Assembly (NCBI RefSeq): GCF_022539505.1
Contig: NC_061514.1
Span: 34,501,769 to 34,565,768 of the forward strand
Direction of reading: 5' to 3'
Source: Lolium rigidum
Lineage: Eukaryota; Streptophyta; Magnoliopsida; Poales; Poaceae
DNA: 64,000 nt
The notes under the pieces are model-generated. The model was given only the letters and a program-made list of their open reading frames with translations. It did not search any database and was not told the origin of the DNA. Both the position numbers and the translations under genes were made by a program. Shown here piece after piece: positions 63,928 to 64,000 of this stretch (its first letter is position 1; each line of letters starts with the position of its first letter).

Positions 63928-64000
63928 GCTAGCTGCTACGGTGGGGATGGACGCTCTTTTCTGTGTGTGTGTGTGTGTGTGGATGGACGCCCTTGCTCCT
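63928..64000 (-). promoter_or_regulatory. Leader of the intact EXO70 with a (GT)n repeat
   Basis: A GT/CA microsatellite of about 10 units at 63962-63981 lies about 35 bases upstream of the start codon, next to a short duplication of GGATGGACGC (63946 and 63981). The window ends before any promoter element could be judged. Confidence 0.6.

Overview
This is a stretch of a repeat-rich grass nuclear genome, most likely Pooideae (wheat, barley, oat or ryegrass type). The evidence is a cluster of EXO70 genes of the divergent grass type, plastid terminal oxidase (PTOX) gene pieces with plant introns, and nested LTR retrotransposons, LINE/SINE, CACTA, Harbinger and Mutator-like elements. Two 100-base runs of N (7-106 and 20287-20386) are assembly gaps. 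No tRNA, rRNA or CRISPR structure was seen.

Host genes. Only one gene looks intact: a single-exon EXO70 of 499 codons on the minus strand at 62428-63927. At least four more EXO70 copies (A-D, all minus strand) are pseudogenes broken by transposons or deletions: A (1328-2263 plus 19567-20053), B (20948-21688), C (45927-46173) and D (47965-48908, with a possible 5' end at 58803-58990). Sequence 3' of EXO70 is repeated near 560-1327, 41816-45926, 46250-47964 and 60594-62427, so the copies arose by segmental duplication. Between copies B and C lies a plus-strand PTOX (IMMUTANS-type) gene, exploded over 29206-39097. Its 5' end is head-to-head with EXO70 B and its 3' end faces EXO70 C. A second PTOX last-exon remnant at 46706-46775 shows that the duplicated unit carried PTOX plus EXO70.

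Layout. 107-556 is a Ty3/gypsy RT scrap. 1328-20286 is EXO70 copy A, opened by a rearranged Ty1/copia element (Copia-1, 2264-19566). Copia-1 is itself opened by a complete 12.2-kb gypsy-type element with two 5-kb LTRs (2496-14743, TSD GAGCG). 20387-28162 is EXO70 copy B with a Harbinger-like MITE inside its exon and a complete but decayed copia element (Copia-2, 21694-28157, TSD GTGAC) in its leader. 28163-39097 holds the EXO70 B upstream region, a poly(A) retroposon, the PTOX pseudogene and a 7.7-kb LINE fused to a SINE-like sequence. 39243-41812 is a Harbinger-type element with only its Myb-like ORF1, and 42920-45648 is a short CACTA element. 48909-58802 is a transposon pile (copia tail, CACTA with a Ptta/En/Spm-type protein, truncated Tat-like gypsy with an antisense ORF) inside EXO70 D. 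59327-60548 is a Mutator-like element carrying GC-rich foreign sequence. 60558-64000 contains the intact EXO70 and its flanks.

The observations most worth following are the EXO70/PTOX paired duplication, the LTR-encoded exon that appears to be spliced onto Copia-2 Gag, the inverted LTR-gag block in Copia-1, the LINE-SINE chimera, and the extra conserved ORF ahead of gag in the 12.2-kb element.
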